A stretch of DNA of 64,000 nt from NCBI RefSeq assembly GCF_013307205.1, contig NZ_CP028940.1, positions 1,223,702-1,287,701 of the forward strand, in the 5' to 3' direction. The notes below the pieces were generated by a model. It did no database searches. It saw only the letters and a list, made by a program, of their open reading frames with translations, and was not told the DNA's origin. The position numbers and the translations under genes were made by a program. Position 1 is the first letter of the stretch. The number at the start of each line of letters is the position of its first letter. Below are positions 49,169 through 58,010 of this stretch, one piece after another. The stretch comes from Polynucleobacter arcticus. Lineage in GTDB: Bacteria > Pseudomonadota > Gammaproteobacteria > Burkholderiales > Burkholderiaceae.

Positions 49169-50443
49169 TTAGTCTTCCTGCTTTGCAAATCGGTCATTTA
49201 ATAGCACTGCGCCTTGAGCCAAGATGCGGGAACCAGGCTCAACGCCATCGGTAATTGCGAAAGTTTTACTGTTCAAATCATAGCCCTTTACAGGCAAGCG
49301 GCGATAGACCTCATCTCCTACTTTAATAATGACGTAACGCATCTCCCGAATACGCACAACTGCGGTTTGTGGCACCACAATTGCATCAGCCATACCGGTT
49401 GTGAGCTTAGCTGAGGCGTACATATCTGGACGTAGGAGATCATCATTATTTTCAATCTCTGCACGAACCAATAAAGCGCGGGATTGTGGATCGATCGTTG
49501 GCGCAATGTAGTTTGCATAAGCGACAAACTCTTTATCAGGATAGGCCTCTACTTGGAGTACCATTTTTTGACCAGGCTTAATGAAACGAAAATCTTGCTC
49601 AAATACATTGCCTAGGAACCACAGTTGCTTAGGATCAGCCAAGGTAGCAATGACATCACCAGAGTTCACGGCCGAACCGGGCTCCACATTGCGCTTAACC
49701 ACTACACCCTTTAACGGGGAGCGCATGATCAAATTACTTTGCGTTTTACCAGTAGTCTCAATCACCTTAATGTCGCCATCACCAGCACCCAAATTACGCA
49801 TGCGGTTTGCGGCAGCCTGCTGAGTAATGCGGGCATCGCCCAGCAAGTCGCTCATGGTTTTACTAGATTCTAAAACTTTCGCAGTTTTGGAAGACAGCAA
49901 GTACTCCTGCTGTGCAGACATAAATTCTGGGCTGTAAAGCTCTACTATTGGGGAGCCGATGTTGACTTCAGCGCCATCGAATGCATAAATACGCTCTACC
50001 CTACCCGGTGCACGCGCGGATATGATTTTGGATTTTTCTGCATTAAATGCAAGACGGCCTGGCACCTTAATATCGACGGGTACCTGAACTTTTTGGGCAT
50101 CTTGGAAAATATAAATTTCGGGATTCAGTTTTATCCCAGGTAGCTTTAATTCCAGAATGCCGCTCTTCTCTACCTTGAGGGCTTTATCGGATACTTCAAT
50201 CTTGACATTGCGATGCACATCCGTCAGACGACCCAACACAATACCCAGCGATAAGATGGTGAACGCAACAGCAGCTAAGCGAACGCGCTGACGATTTTGT
50301 GGACTTAGATTCCAATACAAGCCGGCAACGCTAGCAAGTGCCACCTGCAATCGATGGCCGCCAAAATGTAGGCCTTTATCGATGACAGGCTTTGCCTTAT
50401 CAGCGGTCTGTTTTAGAAAAGAAAGAATTTTGTCTTTCAACAC
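49169..50443 (-). CDS. Efflux RND periplasmic adaptor (membrane fusion protein)
   Basis: Protein of 424 aa. An N-terminal membrane anchor near 55-72 is preceded by an unusual basic cytoplasmic stretch (about 1-52). Then come a lipoyl/barrel-sandwich hybrid split by a hairpin (about 100-290; GRVERIYAFDGAEVNIG), beta-barrel and membrane-proximal domains. It links the RND pump with the TolC-like channel. One base before the pump's start, so translation is coupled. Confidence 0.92.
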   Translation of the reverse strand: MLKDKILSFLKQTADKAKPVIDKGLHFGGHRLQVALASVAGLYWNLSPQNRQRVRLAAVAFTILSLGIVLGRLTDVHRNVKIEVSDKALKVEKSGILELKLPGIKLNPEIYIFQDAQKVQVPVDIKVPGRLAFNAEKSKIISARAPGRVERIYAFDGAEVNIGSPIVELYSPEFMSAQQEYLLSSKTAKVLESSKTMSDLLGDARITQQAAANRMRNLGAGDGDIKVIETTGKTQSNLIMRSPLKGVVVKRNVEPGSAVNSGDVIATLADPKQLWFLGNVFEQDFRFIKPGQKMVLQVEAYPDKEFVAYANYIAPTIDPQSRALLVRAEIENNDDLLRPDMYASAKLTTGMADAIVVPQTAVVRIREMRYVIIKVGDEVYRRLPVKGYDLNSKTFAITDGVEPGSRILAQGAVLLNDRFAKQED

Positions 50444-50449
50444 TGCTCC

Positions 50450-51976
50450 TTAAAAGGGTTCTTTGCCAGAAGTCACTAGCAATACTGCTTGCGCTTGCAG
50501 AAGATTACTCTCTGCTAGCGCTAATTGAACTTCGAGGCTACGCAATTGGGTTTGCGCTGTCAGCAAGTCATTGAATCCCTGACCGTTATTCGAGTATTGC
50601 GTTAAGCCCACCTTGTAGGCAGCGTCTGCCTGGGGTACTTGGCGCTCTTTTAAAAATTGGGTTTGATTCTTAGCCTGCTCATAGGTAGCGTACGCACTAT
50701 TTACAGCCAAGATGATTTGCTGACGATTAGAAATATTGCCTGCTTCAGCAGCTGCTTGATTGCGCTGTGCTTGCTCTACTCCGTACCTCTCCTTAGTAAA
50801 GAAATACAGCGGAATGATGAGGTCTAACTCAAGCTGATAAAACATCGTGCCATTGTTTGCAGAAAAAGGCCCTCTTGGCGTGTATGAAGAACCAATTACC
50901 TGAAAGTCAGGTAAGTAGGCTTTCTTGGCCAAATCAACACCCTTGCGGGCAGCCTCTAATTGCAATGTTGAACTCTTTAAAGAGGGATGACTGGTTTCTG
51001 CATAGTCCTCTAACTCGATTAAGGTGGGTACGGTATTCATGGCGCGACGCACATCGCCCCGCAAGACCAGCTTTTCTCTCGAGTGGCGACCTACCAAGGT
51101 ATTAATATTATTGAGTGCCACCTGCAATTGACGCTCAACATTAAATTGATCAGCTTGAGCTGCGCTTTGCGCTACCTGCGCATTGAGATACTCAATATAA
51201 GCCGCAGCATTATTAGAGTAACGCGCTTTAGCGACATTCTTAATCATCTCCAAACGCATCACAGATTCTTTTAGAACCTGTAACTGCTTTTGCGATGCTA
51301 AGGCGCTGTAATACAAAGTAGAGAGCTGTGCACCCAACTGCAAGTAAGTGGATTCACTTTGGGCCAGTAGAGCCTCTGCATTGGTGTTGGCAATATCGGA
51401 CGCCAAGCTCTTCTTACCTGGGAACTGGAATGGTTGCGCAACGGATATCGCATTGTTGCTACTTATACCATTGGGATATTGTGGAGATGGCGCATTAGCT
51501 CCACCCAATCCTAATGGTGAGTTCGACGGCATGCCTGACCACACCAATCCGACTTGTGGATTGGCTGGTGCATTGATCTGTGGAACAGTTGCCTTGGCAG
51601 ACAAATAGGATTCGCGCAATGAAGATAACTGCGGGTTATTGAGCTTGAGTTCAGTCCACAGTTGGCGTAAATCCATTTCTGCTGAGCCAGAAGGTGCACC
51701 CCTGGTATAGATCTTCGGTGTATTGGTTTGGGTAACCGGTGCAAATAATGACGGAGCAGCGGCAGGCTTAATCTGATTTATAGCCTCATTACTCATTACT
51801 GGCGGCGAAGATAGAGAATCTGTGGATAGATTCGTCTGCACAATAACGCTCGCAGGGGATGGTTGCGCAAACACAGGGAAAGCAAAAAACAAAGAGGTGG
51901 TAATACAAGCCACCTGCTTTAAGGGGCTTATGGTTTGAGCAATCCGCTTACTAATCTTCAACTGGCCGTGAATCAA
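50450..51976 (-). CDS. TolC-family outer membrane efflux protein (CzcC-like)
   Basis: Outer membrane factor of 508 aa. A signal peptide (about 20-38, ending FAQP) is followed by a low-complexity linker and two OEP repeats with long helices (about 100-300 and 305-508). First gene of the efflux operon; its start is a TTG with an AAAGAGG ribosome site. The promoter and palindrome upstream are listed separately. Confidence 0.93.
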   Translation of the reverse strand: MIHGQLKISKRIAQTISPLKQVACITTSLFFAFPVFAQPSPASVIVQTNLSTDSLSSPPVMSNEAINQIKPAAAPSLFAPVTQTNTPKIYTRGAPSGSAEMDLRQLWTELKLNNPQLSSLRESYLSAKATVPQINAPANPQVGLVWSGMPSNSPLGLGGANAPSPQYPNGISSNNAISVAQPFQFPGKKSLASDIANTNAEALLAQSESTYLQLGAQLSTLYYSALASQKQLQVLKESVMRLEMIKNVAKARYSNNAAAYIEYLNAQVAQSAAQADQFNVERQLQVALNNINTLVGRHSREKLVLRGDVRRAMNTVPTLIELEDYAETSHPSLKSSTLQLEAARKGVDLAKKAYLPDFQVIGSSYTPRGPFSANNGTMFYQLELDLIIPLYFFTKERYGVEQAQRNQAAAEAGNISNRQQIILAVNSAYATYEQAKNQTQFLKERQVPQADAAYKVGLTQYSNNGQGFNDLLTAQTQLRSLEVQLALAESNLLQAQAVLLVTSGKEPF

Positions 51977-52023
51977 GTCGACTGCCTCTTTAAAAAATCT
52001 AATAAAGCTGTTTTTTTAGCTCT

Positions 52024-52045
52024 AAATGTAAATTCCCCTACATTT
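52024..52045. promoter_or_regulatory. Palindromic operator candidate of the metal-efflux operon
   Basis: AAATGTA-aattcccc-TACATTT: two perfect 7-bp arms with an 8-bp spacer, about 10-30 bp after the predicted transcription start. Similar AT-rich palindromes are bound by metal-responsive regulators such as CopR/CzcR-type response regulators, but no regulator gene lies nearby. Confidence 0.6.
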
Positions 52046-52060
52046 ACTGGGTGTTTAATC

Positions 52061-52088
52061 ATTATAGAGCGTTAGAGGCACTTCTCAA
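52061..52088 (-). promoter_or_regulatory. Sigma-70 promoter of the metal-efflux operon
   Basis: On the minus strand TTGAGA (52083-52088), a 16-bp spacer and a perfect TATAAT (52061-52066). The transcription start is predicted near 52054, giving a leader of about 78 nt with the palindrome inside. Confidence 0.65.
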
Positions 52089-52153
52089 TTTATTTTAGAT
52101 TCTTATCTTATTGATTCTAAAGACAATAATTAAATTAGCCTAGCTTAAAGGAC

Positions 52154-53566
52154 CTAGAATTCAGCATGAATCCTAAAGGACAGGATGTTCACTGGGCCGC
52201 GGGCAGAGTTATAGGCTGGATTGATGATGTGCTGAAAGTTCACTCCAGCGAGCACGTTCTTAATGACGTTGGCGTTGTAATAAATCTCGCCAATGCGCTC
52301 TGGTGAATAGGAGATGGTTTGACTTGGACTGGCATAGTCACCAATGAAATAAGAAACACCACCTGCCTGAAGATAGCCACGGCGATAACTAGATAAACCG
52401 TTTTGCATCATGGAAATACCAACGCTGTCATGGGGGCGCTGCCAACTTGTGCCATTCATACCCATGCCTACCGATATCGAATTATCTACCTCAGTAAACG
52501 ACATCGTTTCTGTCTGACCATCTGACGTAAAGGCTCGAGCATAGACGCCCAAATTTTTAGTCAATGCCTGCTCACCATGTATACCAATACCAGTCTTGAT
52601 TTGGTTGCTACTACGGACATTGTTAATGGCTTGCGTACCTTGGGCATTATTTTGAATGACGTAATTCGTTGCATCTTCAAAACGCGCCAAGATCATTTTG
52701 TTACGGTAGGCTAAGACGCTGACCTTACCTGGTAAGTCGGCAATATGGTGCTGACGCTCTACTTCAATCTGATCGCCATAGGCATTAAAGATTTGCCAGT
52801 TGAGATCACGACCATTGGGCGACTTTGGCGCAAGCATCCGCGAGGCACGCAAGACCCAATTATCGAGATACCACTCCCCTGCTAATCCCCAGCTATAGCC
52901 ACGCGCATCGGCTGCATAGTCATAAGCCAGATAAGTCATATTGCCCCAGTTCATAAACTGAATGCGGGGGTCTTTGGCATAACGGCTGTCATCAAAGATA
53001 TCAAGCGTAGAAAACTGACCGCCTGTCAGCACTACCCGATTACTACTCACCGTTTGGGTAATCTGATTAGCCTGATCCTCCAGGACAACCTTATCACCCT
53101 CTTGATTAATCGTATGACGAGCAAAGGCCCTTGCAGAATAAAACTTTGCTTGTGCACCCGAAGCTTTACTTCCCTCACCATTGGTAAATCCACCCAAACC
53201 TACTAAGCCTGAAAACGGCACTCCAGAAACCACTTCTGGATTGAAATACACATCGGTGTTGGGCGCAATGCGAGCCCCAAGGAATAAAGTACCAGACCAA
53301 CTGTAGCTCATCGAGCTTTCGGCATTTAAACTATTCTGGCCAGAATAAGGAGAGTTGAAATTCTTATAGCGTTGATTGATATACGTTGTTTGCCCGTGGA
53401 TATTTACTGGCAATCCAAAGAGCTCTCCTTCAGTGGGAAAGCTCTCAATAGGAGATGCAAATGTAGCAATCTGATCTGAACCAGATCCCGCTTTCTGAGC
53501 AAGCGCAGCCGGGCTACAAATTGCAGCTAGCAAGCTCAACAGGAGAAGGTAGGATTTGTGGGTCAT
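52154..53566 (-). CDS. Carbohydrate porin (OprB-like)
   Basis: Outer membrane beta-barrel of 470 aa with a signal peptide (cut after ALA at 23) and a final residue Phe, as is usual for porins. The N-half has HGQTTYINQRY and an amphipathic strand pattern, and the sequence WGLAGEWYLDNWVLRAS is typical of OprB-type porins. Sugar uptake is the family's usual role; no transport genes are adjacent. It may be regulated separately from the efflux operon, whose promoter lies about 70 bp past its end. Confidence 0.8.
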   Translation of the reverse strand: MTHKSYLLLLSLLAAICSPAALAQKAGSGSDQIATFASPIESFPTEGELFGLPVNIHGQTTYINQRYKNFNSPYSGQNSLNAESSMSYSWSGTLFLGARIAPNTDVYFNPEVVSGVPFSGLVGLGGFTNGEGSKASGAQAKFYSARAFARHTINQEGDKVVLEDQANQITQTVSSNRVVLTGGQFSTLDIFDDSRYAKDPRIQFMNWGNMTYLAYDYAADARGYSWGLAGEWYLDNWVLRASRMLAPKSPNGRDLNWQIFNAYGDQIEVERQHHIADLPGKVSVLAYRNKMILARFEDATNYVIQNNAQGTQAINNVRSSNQIKTGIGIHGEQALTKNLGVYARAFTSDGQTETMSFTEVDNSISVGMGMNGTSWQRPHDSVGISMMQNGLSSYRRGYLQAGGVSYFIGDYASPSQTISYSPERIGEIYYNANVIKNVLAGVNFQHIINPAYNSARGPVNILSFRIHAEF

Positions 53567-53692
53567 TTAGAATTTTAGAAAATACTTGGGCACACCGTGA
53601 GACTAAAGCCCGTCAAGAGCGCGGGTGAGATTATCCCCAAAATGTATCAAACTACTTAGAATTTATGTCGATTTAGTGACGATCTTGCCAAT

Positions 53693-53713
53693 CACTGCAA
53701 TCTACGTGCAGTG
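53693..53713. repeat. Inverted repeat CACTGCA-N7-TGCAGTG
   Basis: Perfect 7-bp arms in the gap between hepT and the porin gene. Followed by no T run, so an operator or transcript-stability hairpin is more likely than a terminator. Confidence 0.5.
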
Positions 53714-53726
53714 AAGCCATCAAACT

Positions 53727-54083
53727 TTATTGCTTATTAATTAGTTTAATAACCTGTTCTTGAATGATTGGCAGATCCATCTCAATTGTTTTCCAGACAA
53801 TTTGCAGATCAACCTTGAAGTAGCCATGCGCCAAGGCATTTCTCATCTCGTAAGCAATTAACAATGGCAGATCTGGGTTGCTGCTGGAAAATTCGGGAAA
53901 AAGATGATCTATGTTTTTACTGGCTTCACCAATAATCTCAAAATTTCGTATTACCGCGTCCTGAATTAAGTGGCTCTCTAAAAACCCAGTTTCATCAATG
54001 TCAGCACAGTAGCCCTGAATTCTATTAATTGCCTGGAGAATATGCTCCAAGTAATCTTGCAACCGCTGGGGATCACGACTCAT
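53727..54083 (-). CDS. hepT: HepT-like HEPN RNase toxin
   Basis: Toxin of 118 aa in the HEPN superfamily (DUF86). The active motif RNALAHGY (Arg81, His86, Tyr88) is complete; in the Shewanella pair this tyrosine is AMPylated by MntA to neutralise the RNase. Overlaps mntA by 4 bp (ATGA). Targets of related toxins are tRNAs or mRNAs. Confidence 0.92.
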   Translation of the reverse strand: MSRDPQRLQDYLEHILQAINRIQGYCADIDETGFLESHLIQDAVIRNFEIIGEASKNIDHLFPEFSSSNPDLPLLIAYEMRNALAHGYFKVDLQIVWKTIEMDLPIIQEQVIKLINKQ

Positions 54084-54370
54084 ATTGGCAAGGCTTGGGC
54101 AATCACAGAGCTACGAAATTTCTCAGGCAAGGCATTTGGTGTCAAAACATCTACTGGAACACCTAAAAGTTGCTTTAATTTATATCGAATCGCACCTATA
54201 TCAAATAGAGTGGTCTCTACGGTAGGATCAATCAACACATCTAAATCACTTCCCTCAACGTCAGTACAAGAAGCAACCGATCCAAAAACACGTGCATTGC
54301 TAGCATGATGCGCTTCGACAATTGAACGAATTTGAGCTCTGTGAGAGTTCATGGCAGTAGATGGTTTCAT
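54080..54370 (-). CDS. mntA: MntA-type nucleotidyltransferase antitoxin
   Basis: Minimal nucleotidyltransferase of 96 aa. The GS-x10-D-x-D motif is intact: Gly30-Ser31, Asp42 and Asp44. It pairs with HepT and likely adds AMP to it. A second Met at residue 7 is an alternative start. The upstream 69 bp contain repeated TCGGA elements. Confidence 0.92.
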   Translation of the reverse strand: MKPSTAMNSHRAQIRSIVEAHHASNARVFGSVASCTDVEGSDLDVLIDPTVETTLFDIGAIRYKLKQLLGVPVDVLTPNALPEKFRSSVIAQALPI

Positions 54371-54381
54371 AATGGTTGATT

Positions 54382-54429
54382 ATCCGAATTTTTCATCCGA
54401 AGATCAATACTTCCGACTTTTCGGCGGAT
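54382..54429. promoter_or_regulatory. Repeated TCGGA elements upstream of mntA-hepT
   Basis: On the plus strand ATCCGAA occurs twice (54382-54388 and 54395-54401), TTCCGA at 54411-54416, and TTCGGCGGAT at 54420-54429 forms an inverted partner. The cluster fills the gap before mntA and fits an autoregulatory operator. Confidence 0.45.
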
Positions 54430-54439
54430 CAAATGATGT

Positions 54440-54625
54440 TTAAAAGGTATCAGACTGTGGGGCTTGCTTAACAGCCGCCAAATTAATGTTTTTAATTACC
54501 TGGTCTATGGGTATTGCCTTAACCCCGCCTCTCCGCATTTCTCTCATGGCCTTATCAGCCAGTTTTAGATCCTCTTGATCTTCAAGTTCATCACGAAATA
54601 AATTTACATTAGGTTTTGGGGGCAT
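54440..54625 (-). CDS. Hypothetical protein, 61 aa
   Basis: Charged small protein. The first half is acidic and helical (RDELEDQEDLKLADKAMREMRRGG), the second half has VKAIPIDQVIKNINLAA. It resembles small antitoxins in size and charge, but no toxin partner other than HepT is near. Located between recR and mntA on the same strand. No family recognised; the ribosome site is weak. Confidence 0.5.
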   Translation of the reverse strand: MPPKPNVNLFRDELEDQEDLKLADKAMREMRRGGVKAIPIDQVIKNINLAAVKQAPQSDTF

Positions 54626-54740
54626 CTTTTAATTGGTTAGAGAGAATATCTGACTGTGGTGTAGTTAAAAGACGAATGTAGCTCTTTAGCGCATTCATTT
54701 CAACGGCAAGAGCAAAAGGGTTTTTAGATAACTACCTTAC

Positions 54741-55355
54741 TTAACGTCTATCCATCAGCGCTCTGGCCAAGGTGCCTGCATCGACATACTCCAACTCACC
54801 ACCTACTGGAATACCTCTGGCAATTCTGGTGACTTTAATCCCTTTAGCTTTAAGCACTTCACCAATGTAGTGTGCTGTAGCCTCACCTTCGCTAGTGAAG
54901 TTGGTTGCCAGCACTACCTCTCTTACGAGAACTCCGGTATCGGGCGCTTCAATCCGATTGAGTAATCGATCAAAATGAATTTCATTGGGACCCATACCAT
55001 CGAGTGGTGAAATCCGGCCCATCAAGACAAAGTAATTGCCTTTAAAGCTCAATGTCTGCTCCATCATCACTTGGTCGGCCGGTGTTTCTACAATGCAAAG
55101 TATTGATGAATCACGGCGATCATCAATACAAGTGATGCAGATTTGGGTTTCTGAGAAAGTATTACAACGGGCGCAATGACCTACAGTCTCAACTGCTTCA
55201 CCTAATGATTTGGCAAGGATAGCCGCCCCATTGCGATCATGCTGCAGCAGATAAAAAGCCATGCGTTGTGCAGACTTGGGGCCTACTCCAGGCAATACCC
55301 GTAATGATTCAATCAAACGACCAAGGGCATCTTGTGGGGCTTCTTGACGTGCCAT
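54741..55355 (-). CDS. recR: Recombination mediator RecR
   Basis: Helps load RecA in the RecFOR pathway; 204 aa. Helix-hairpin-helix [12 protein letters not shown], zinc finger C-x2-C...C-x2-C in [16 protein letters not shown], Toprim domain with [13 protein letters not shown]. Follows ybaB by 22 bp; the dnaX-ybaB-recR order is universal. Confidence 0.98.
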   Translation of the reverse strand: MARQEAPQDALGRLIESLRVLPGVGPKSAQRMAFYLLQHDRNGAAILAKSLGEAVETVGHCARCNTFSETQICITCIDDRRDSSILCIVETPADQVMMEQTLSFKGNYFVLMGRISPLDGMGPNEIHFDRLLNRIEAPDTGVLVREVVLATNFTSEGEATAHYIGEVLKAKGIKVTRIARGIPVGGELEYVDAGTLARALMDRR

Positions 55356-55377
55356 TAGGATTCTTTACCTAAGGAAA

Positions 55378-55701
55378 TCAAAACGGCAACTTAAATCCAG
55401 GAGGCATCGGCATACCAGCAGTCGCTCCAGACATCACTTGGGAATTAGCCGCCTCTACCTGCTTGAATGCTTCCGCATAGGCAGTAACTAATAAATCCTC
55501 TAACATCTCGCGATCATCCATTGCACCTGGATCGATCTGTATGCGTTTCATCTCGTGTTTGCCAGAGATAGTGACTTTCACGAGTCCGCCAGCGGCTTGA
55601 CCAGTGACTTCTAGCGCAGCCAATTGCTCTTGCGCTACCTTCATCTTCTCTTGCATCTGCTGGGCTTGTTTCATCAAACCAGCAAGGCCACCTTTCATCA
55701 T
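55378..55701 (-). CDS. ybaB: Nucleoid-associated protein YbaB/EbfC
   Basis: DNA-binding dimer of 107 aa with the KQAQQMQEKMKVAQEQLAAL start, two helices around a beta sheet, and the MPPGFKLPF ending typical of the family. Between dnaX and recR in the same operon. Confidence 0.97.
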   Translation of the reverse strand: MMKGGLAGLMKQAQQMQEKMKVAQEQLAALEVTGQAAGGLVKVTISGKHEMKRIQIDPGAMDDREMLEDLLVTAYAEAFKQVEAANSQVMSGATAGMPMPPGFKLPF

Positions 55702-55749
55702 CGCTTTATTTCCTTGTATCTAATATTGTTAAATCTTGCAATCAAAGAG

Positions 55750-57411
55750 TCAAAGAGGCTTAACAGAACCACCAACCACTTTGGCTCCAAACTCTTTTTC
55801 TAATTGCTGAATAAATGGATCTTGCGCAATCATCTGCTCTGCGTTTTGTCTTTTCTCTTGATGAATCTGGGCATCGACTTTAGCGACTGTCTTGCCTTCA
55901 ACTTCACCTTTTTCAATCACGACTTTCACTGGCTTACCAAAGTGTGCAGTCAATGCATCGGCAAGACGACCAACGGAGGCTTCTGATGCGAGTTGTGGCA
56001 TGGGCGTTACCACCGTTGCGCGAATACCTGCTGGAGAGTCACTCCAATCCTGCAACTCCGTCTGAAATGCTAACTGCTGTACCAATCCTTTGACCGGCAA
56101 CTGGCGCATCAAAGCATGCCAGTCTGGGCGATCTGAGCTGGAGGCTACTGCAGCAGGCTTAGTTGCTGGTGCTGCAACTGGAGCTGCTGGTGCTGCAACC
56201 GGAGCTGCTGGTGCAGACCTCGCTGGAGCAGTAGTTTGATTTGCTGGCGCAGCTGGTCTTGGGGAGCTTGCTACTGGAGGTGTTGAGCCCCCTGCTCTGC
56301 CGGGAGCTTCATTTCCGGGACGAAAGGCCAGCATACGCAGGAGCGTCATAGCAAAGCCAGTTTGCTCATCCGGTGCGAGTGATAAATCGGGGCGGCTGGT
56401 AATACTAATTTGGTAAAAAAGTTGCGCTTCTTCTTTTGTGAGCGCGCTAGCCAAGCGACGAATCTCTGCTGCTTCTGGCCAGTCTTCTAATACTGACTCA
56501 GGAACAATTTGTGCGGCGGCGATTTTCTGAATGAGGCTGGATAGATCGGCTAGCGCTAATGAGAAAGACATACTGCGCTCACCCATCTCATTGGCAATTG
56601 CCAAAAGTGTTGCTCCATCTTTTGCAATCAATGAATCTAATATTTTGATGAGGTAGGCATCATCAAGAGTACCGAGCATGCCGCGTACCGCTTCTTCAGA
56701 TACTTTGCCGGCTGCATAGGCGATTGCTTGATCAGTCAGTGATAGCGCATCACGCATAGAGCCTTGCGCTGCTTTTGCTAAAACACGGAGTGCATTGGTT
56801 TCAGAGTCAACTTTTTCTGCGGCGAGTACTTTTTCTAAATGCTCAACGATGAGTGATACAGGCATTTGCTTGAGATTGAACTGCAGGCAACGGGACAAAA
56901 TGGTGACGGGGATCTTTTGGGGATCGGTAGTTGCCAGTATGAACTTCACATGTTCAGGCGGCTCTTCAAGCGTTTTGAGCATGGCATTAAAGGCATGATT
57001 GGTGAGCATGTGCACCTCGTCAATCATGTAGACCTTGTAACGCGCATTGCTTGGGGCGTAGGCTGCCTTCTCTAATAGAGCAGCAATGTCATCCACCCCG
57101 CGATTGCTCGCAGCATCCATCTCAATGTAGTCAACAAAGCGTCCTGCATCAATTTCCAGGCAGGCCGGGCATTTTCCACAAGGTTCTGAGGTCATGCGAC
57201 CTTGGCCATCTTCCCCGGTGCAATTGAGGGCTTTGGCCATAATTCGGGCGATTGTGGTCTTTCCGACCCCGCGAGTGCCTGTAAAGAGCCAAGCGTGGTG
57301 TAGTCGACCCTGGTCCAAGGCATGGGTTAATGCCTTAACCACATGGTCTTGTCCTACCAATTGGGAGAAAGTTTTAGGGCGCCACGAACGGGCTAAAGCC
57401 AATGCTGTCAT
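55750..57411 (-). CDS. dnaX: DNA polymerase III subunits gamma and tau
   Basis: Clamp loader ATPase of 553 aa. P-loop GTRGVGKTT, zinc module with four Cys (CGKCPAC and an earlier Cys), DEVHML motif and sensor region. After residue 365 a Pro/Ala linker contains two near-identical 21-bp DNA repeats (56168-56188 and 56189-56209, encoding AAPAAPV-like units), then a short tau-like C-terminal domain. I see no slippery site for making a separate gamma form. Confidence 0.97.
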   Translation of the reverse strand: MTALALARSWRPKTFSQLVGQDHVVKALTHALDQGRLHHAWLFTGTRGVGKTTIARIMAKALNCTGEDGQGRMTSEPCGKCPACLEIDAGRFVDYIEMDAASNRGVDDIAALLEKAAYAPSNARYKVYMIDEVHMLTNHAFNAMLKTLEEPPEHVKFILATTDPQKIPVTILSRCLQFNLKQMPVSLIVEHLEKVLAAEKVDSETNALRVLAKAAQGSMRDALSLTDQAIAYAAGKVSEEAVRGMLGTLDDAYLIKILDSLIAKDGATLLAIANEMGERSMSFSLALADLSSLIQKIAAAQIVPESVLEDWPEAAEIRRLASALTKEEAQLFYQISITSRPDLSLAPDEQTGFAMTLLRMLAFRPGNEAPGRAGGSTPPVASSPRPAAPANQTTAPARSAPAAPVAAPAAPVAAPATKPAAVASSSDRPDWHALMRQLPVKGLVQQLAFQTELQDWSDSPAGIRATVVTPMPQLASEASVGRLADALTAHFGKPVKVVIEKGEVEGKTVAKVDAQIHQEKRQNAEQMIAQDPFIQQLEKEFGAKVVGGSVKPL

Positions 57412-57441
57412 GCATTACATTCTAACAAGCTAAAATGGAAT

Positions 57442-57542
57442 TGGATGGGCCTCCCCGCATGGCGGTTTGGATAACCTGGTCAGGTCGGGAACGAAGCAGC
57501 CAAACCCAATTCTGTCAGTGCCGGGGGTTGGGCTCATCCACC
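57442..57542 (+). ncRNA. ffs: Signal recognition particle RNA (4.5S type)
   Basis: About 100 nt. The conserved tip of domain IV reads GGTCAGGTCGGGAACGAAGC, with the Ffh-binding internal loops, and the long stem ends GGATGGGC/GGGCTCATCC. Divergent from dnaX. A -10-like TAAAAT is at 57431-57436. Prophage genes begin 118 bp downstream. Confidence 0.95.
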
Positions 57543-57554
57543 TTCCCTTTAGAT

Positions 57555-57641
57555 TTAAGACCCCGAAGTTAGCTTTTCCAGTTCGTTAATGGGTAAAGTG
57601 GCTTTTTCAGCCTCATCTAACTCATTAAGAATTGCCAGCAA
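57555..57641 (-). pseudogene. Possible coding remnant next to ffs
   Basis: After the endolysin stop (TGA, then TAG) the same frame stays open for 32 codons and gives an acidic helical string such as ILNELDEAEKATLPINELEK before TAA. A TTG could start 28 residues but lacks a ribosome site. It may be the tail of a gene cut by prophage insertion, or chance. Confidence 0.25.
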
Positions 57642-57659
57642 CCTCGGAAGGTGGCGCTA

Positions 57660-58010
57660 TCACACCCTCTCAAAATGCGGTACATCCACAAACCCCTTAA
57701 AGTTACCGCCCCACCTATTTTTAGAGTTTAGGCTTTCCCAATGCTCACCCACTGTTCGAATAAGTTCTTTGTCCCAAACTAGCTTTCCATTCCAAAAGAA
57801 GTTCAGGTCAATAGCGCAACGTCTTAAATGATGACTATGCATAGTCTTTGATCTGCCAGTCTTGAAATAAATCTCTTGTTGCTCTGCGGAGCGCCAAAGC
57901 TCCCCACCGGTCAGAACCCAGCCCTTGTTCGTGGCAAATTGAATCAGATTACAAACATCTATTAAAAATGCAGCTTGTTCTTCGACTAGGTTAGTTTTTA
58001 TTGTGCTCAT
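57660..58010 (-). CDS. Phage endolysin, M15 peptidase family
   Basis: Cell wall peptidase of 116 aa, a D-Ala-D-Ala or L-Ala-D-Glu type. The zinc motif S-x-H-x2-R-x-A-x-D-L gives His61 and Asp68, and PHFE gives His112; the Glu in VGEHWE is the likely base. No signal peptide, so export needs the holin. Its start codon overlaps the holin gene's end by one base. Confidence 0.9.
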   Translation of the reverse strand: MSTIKTNLVEEQAAFLIDVCNLIQFATNKGWVLTGGELWRSAEQQEIYFKTGRSKTMHSHHLRRCAIDLNFFWNGKLVWDKELIRTVGEHWESLNSKNRWGGNFKGFVDVPHFERV

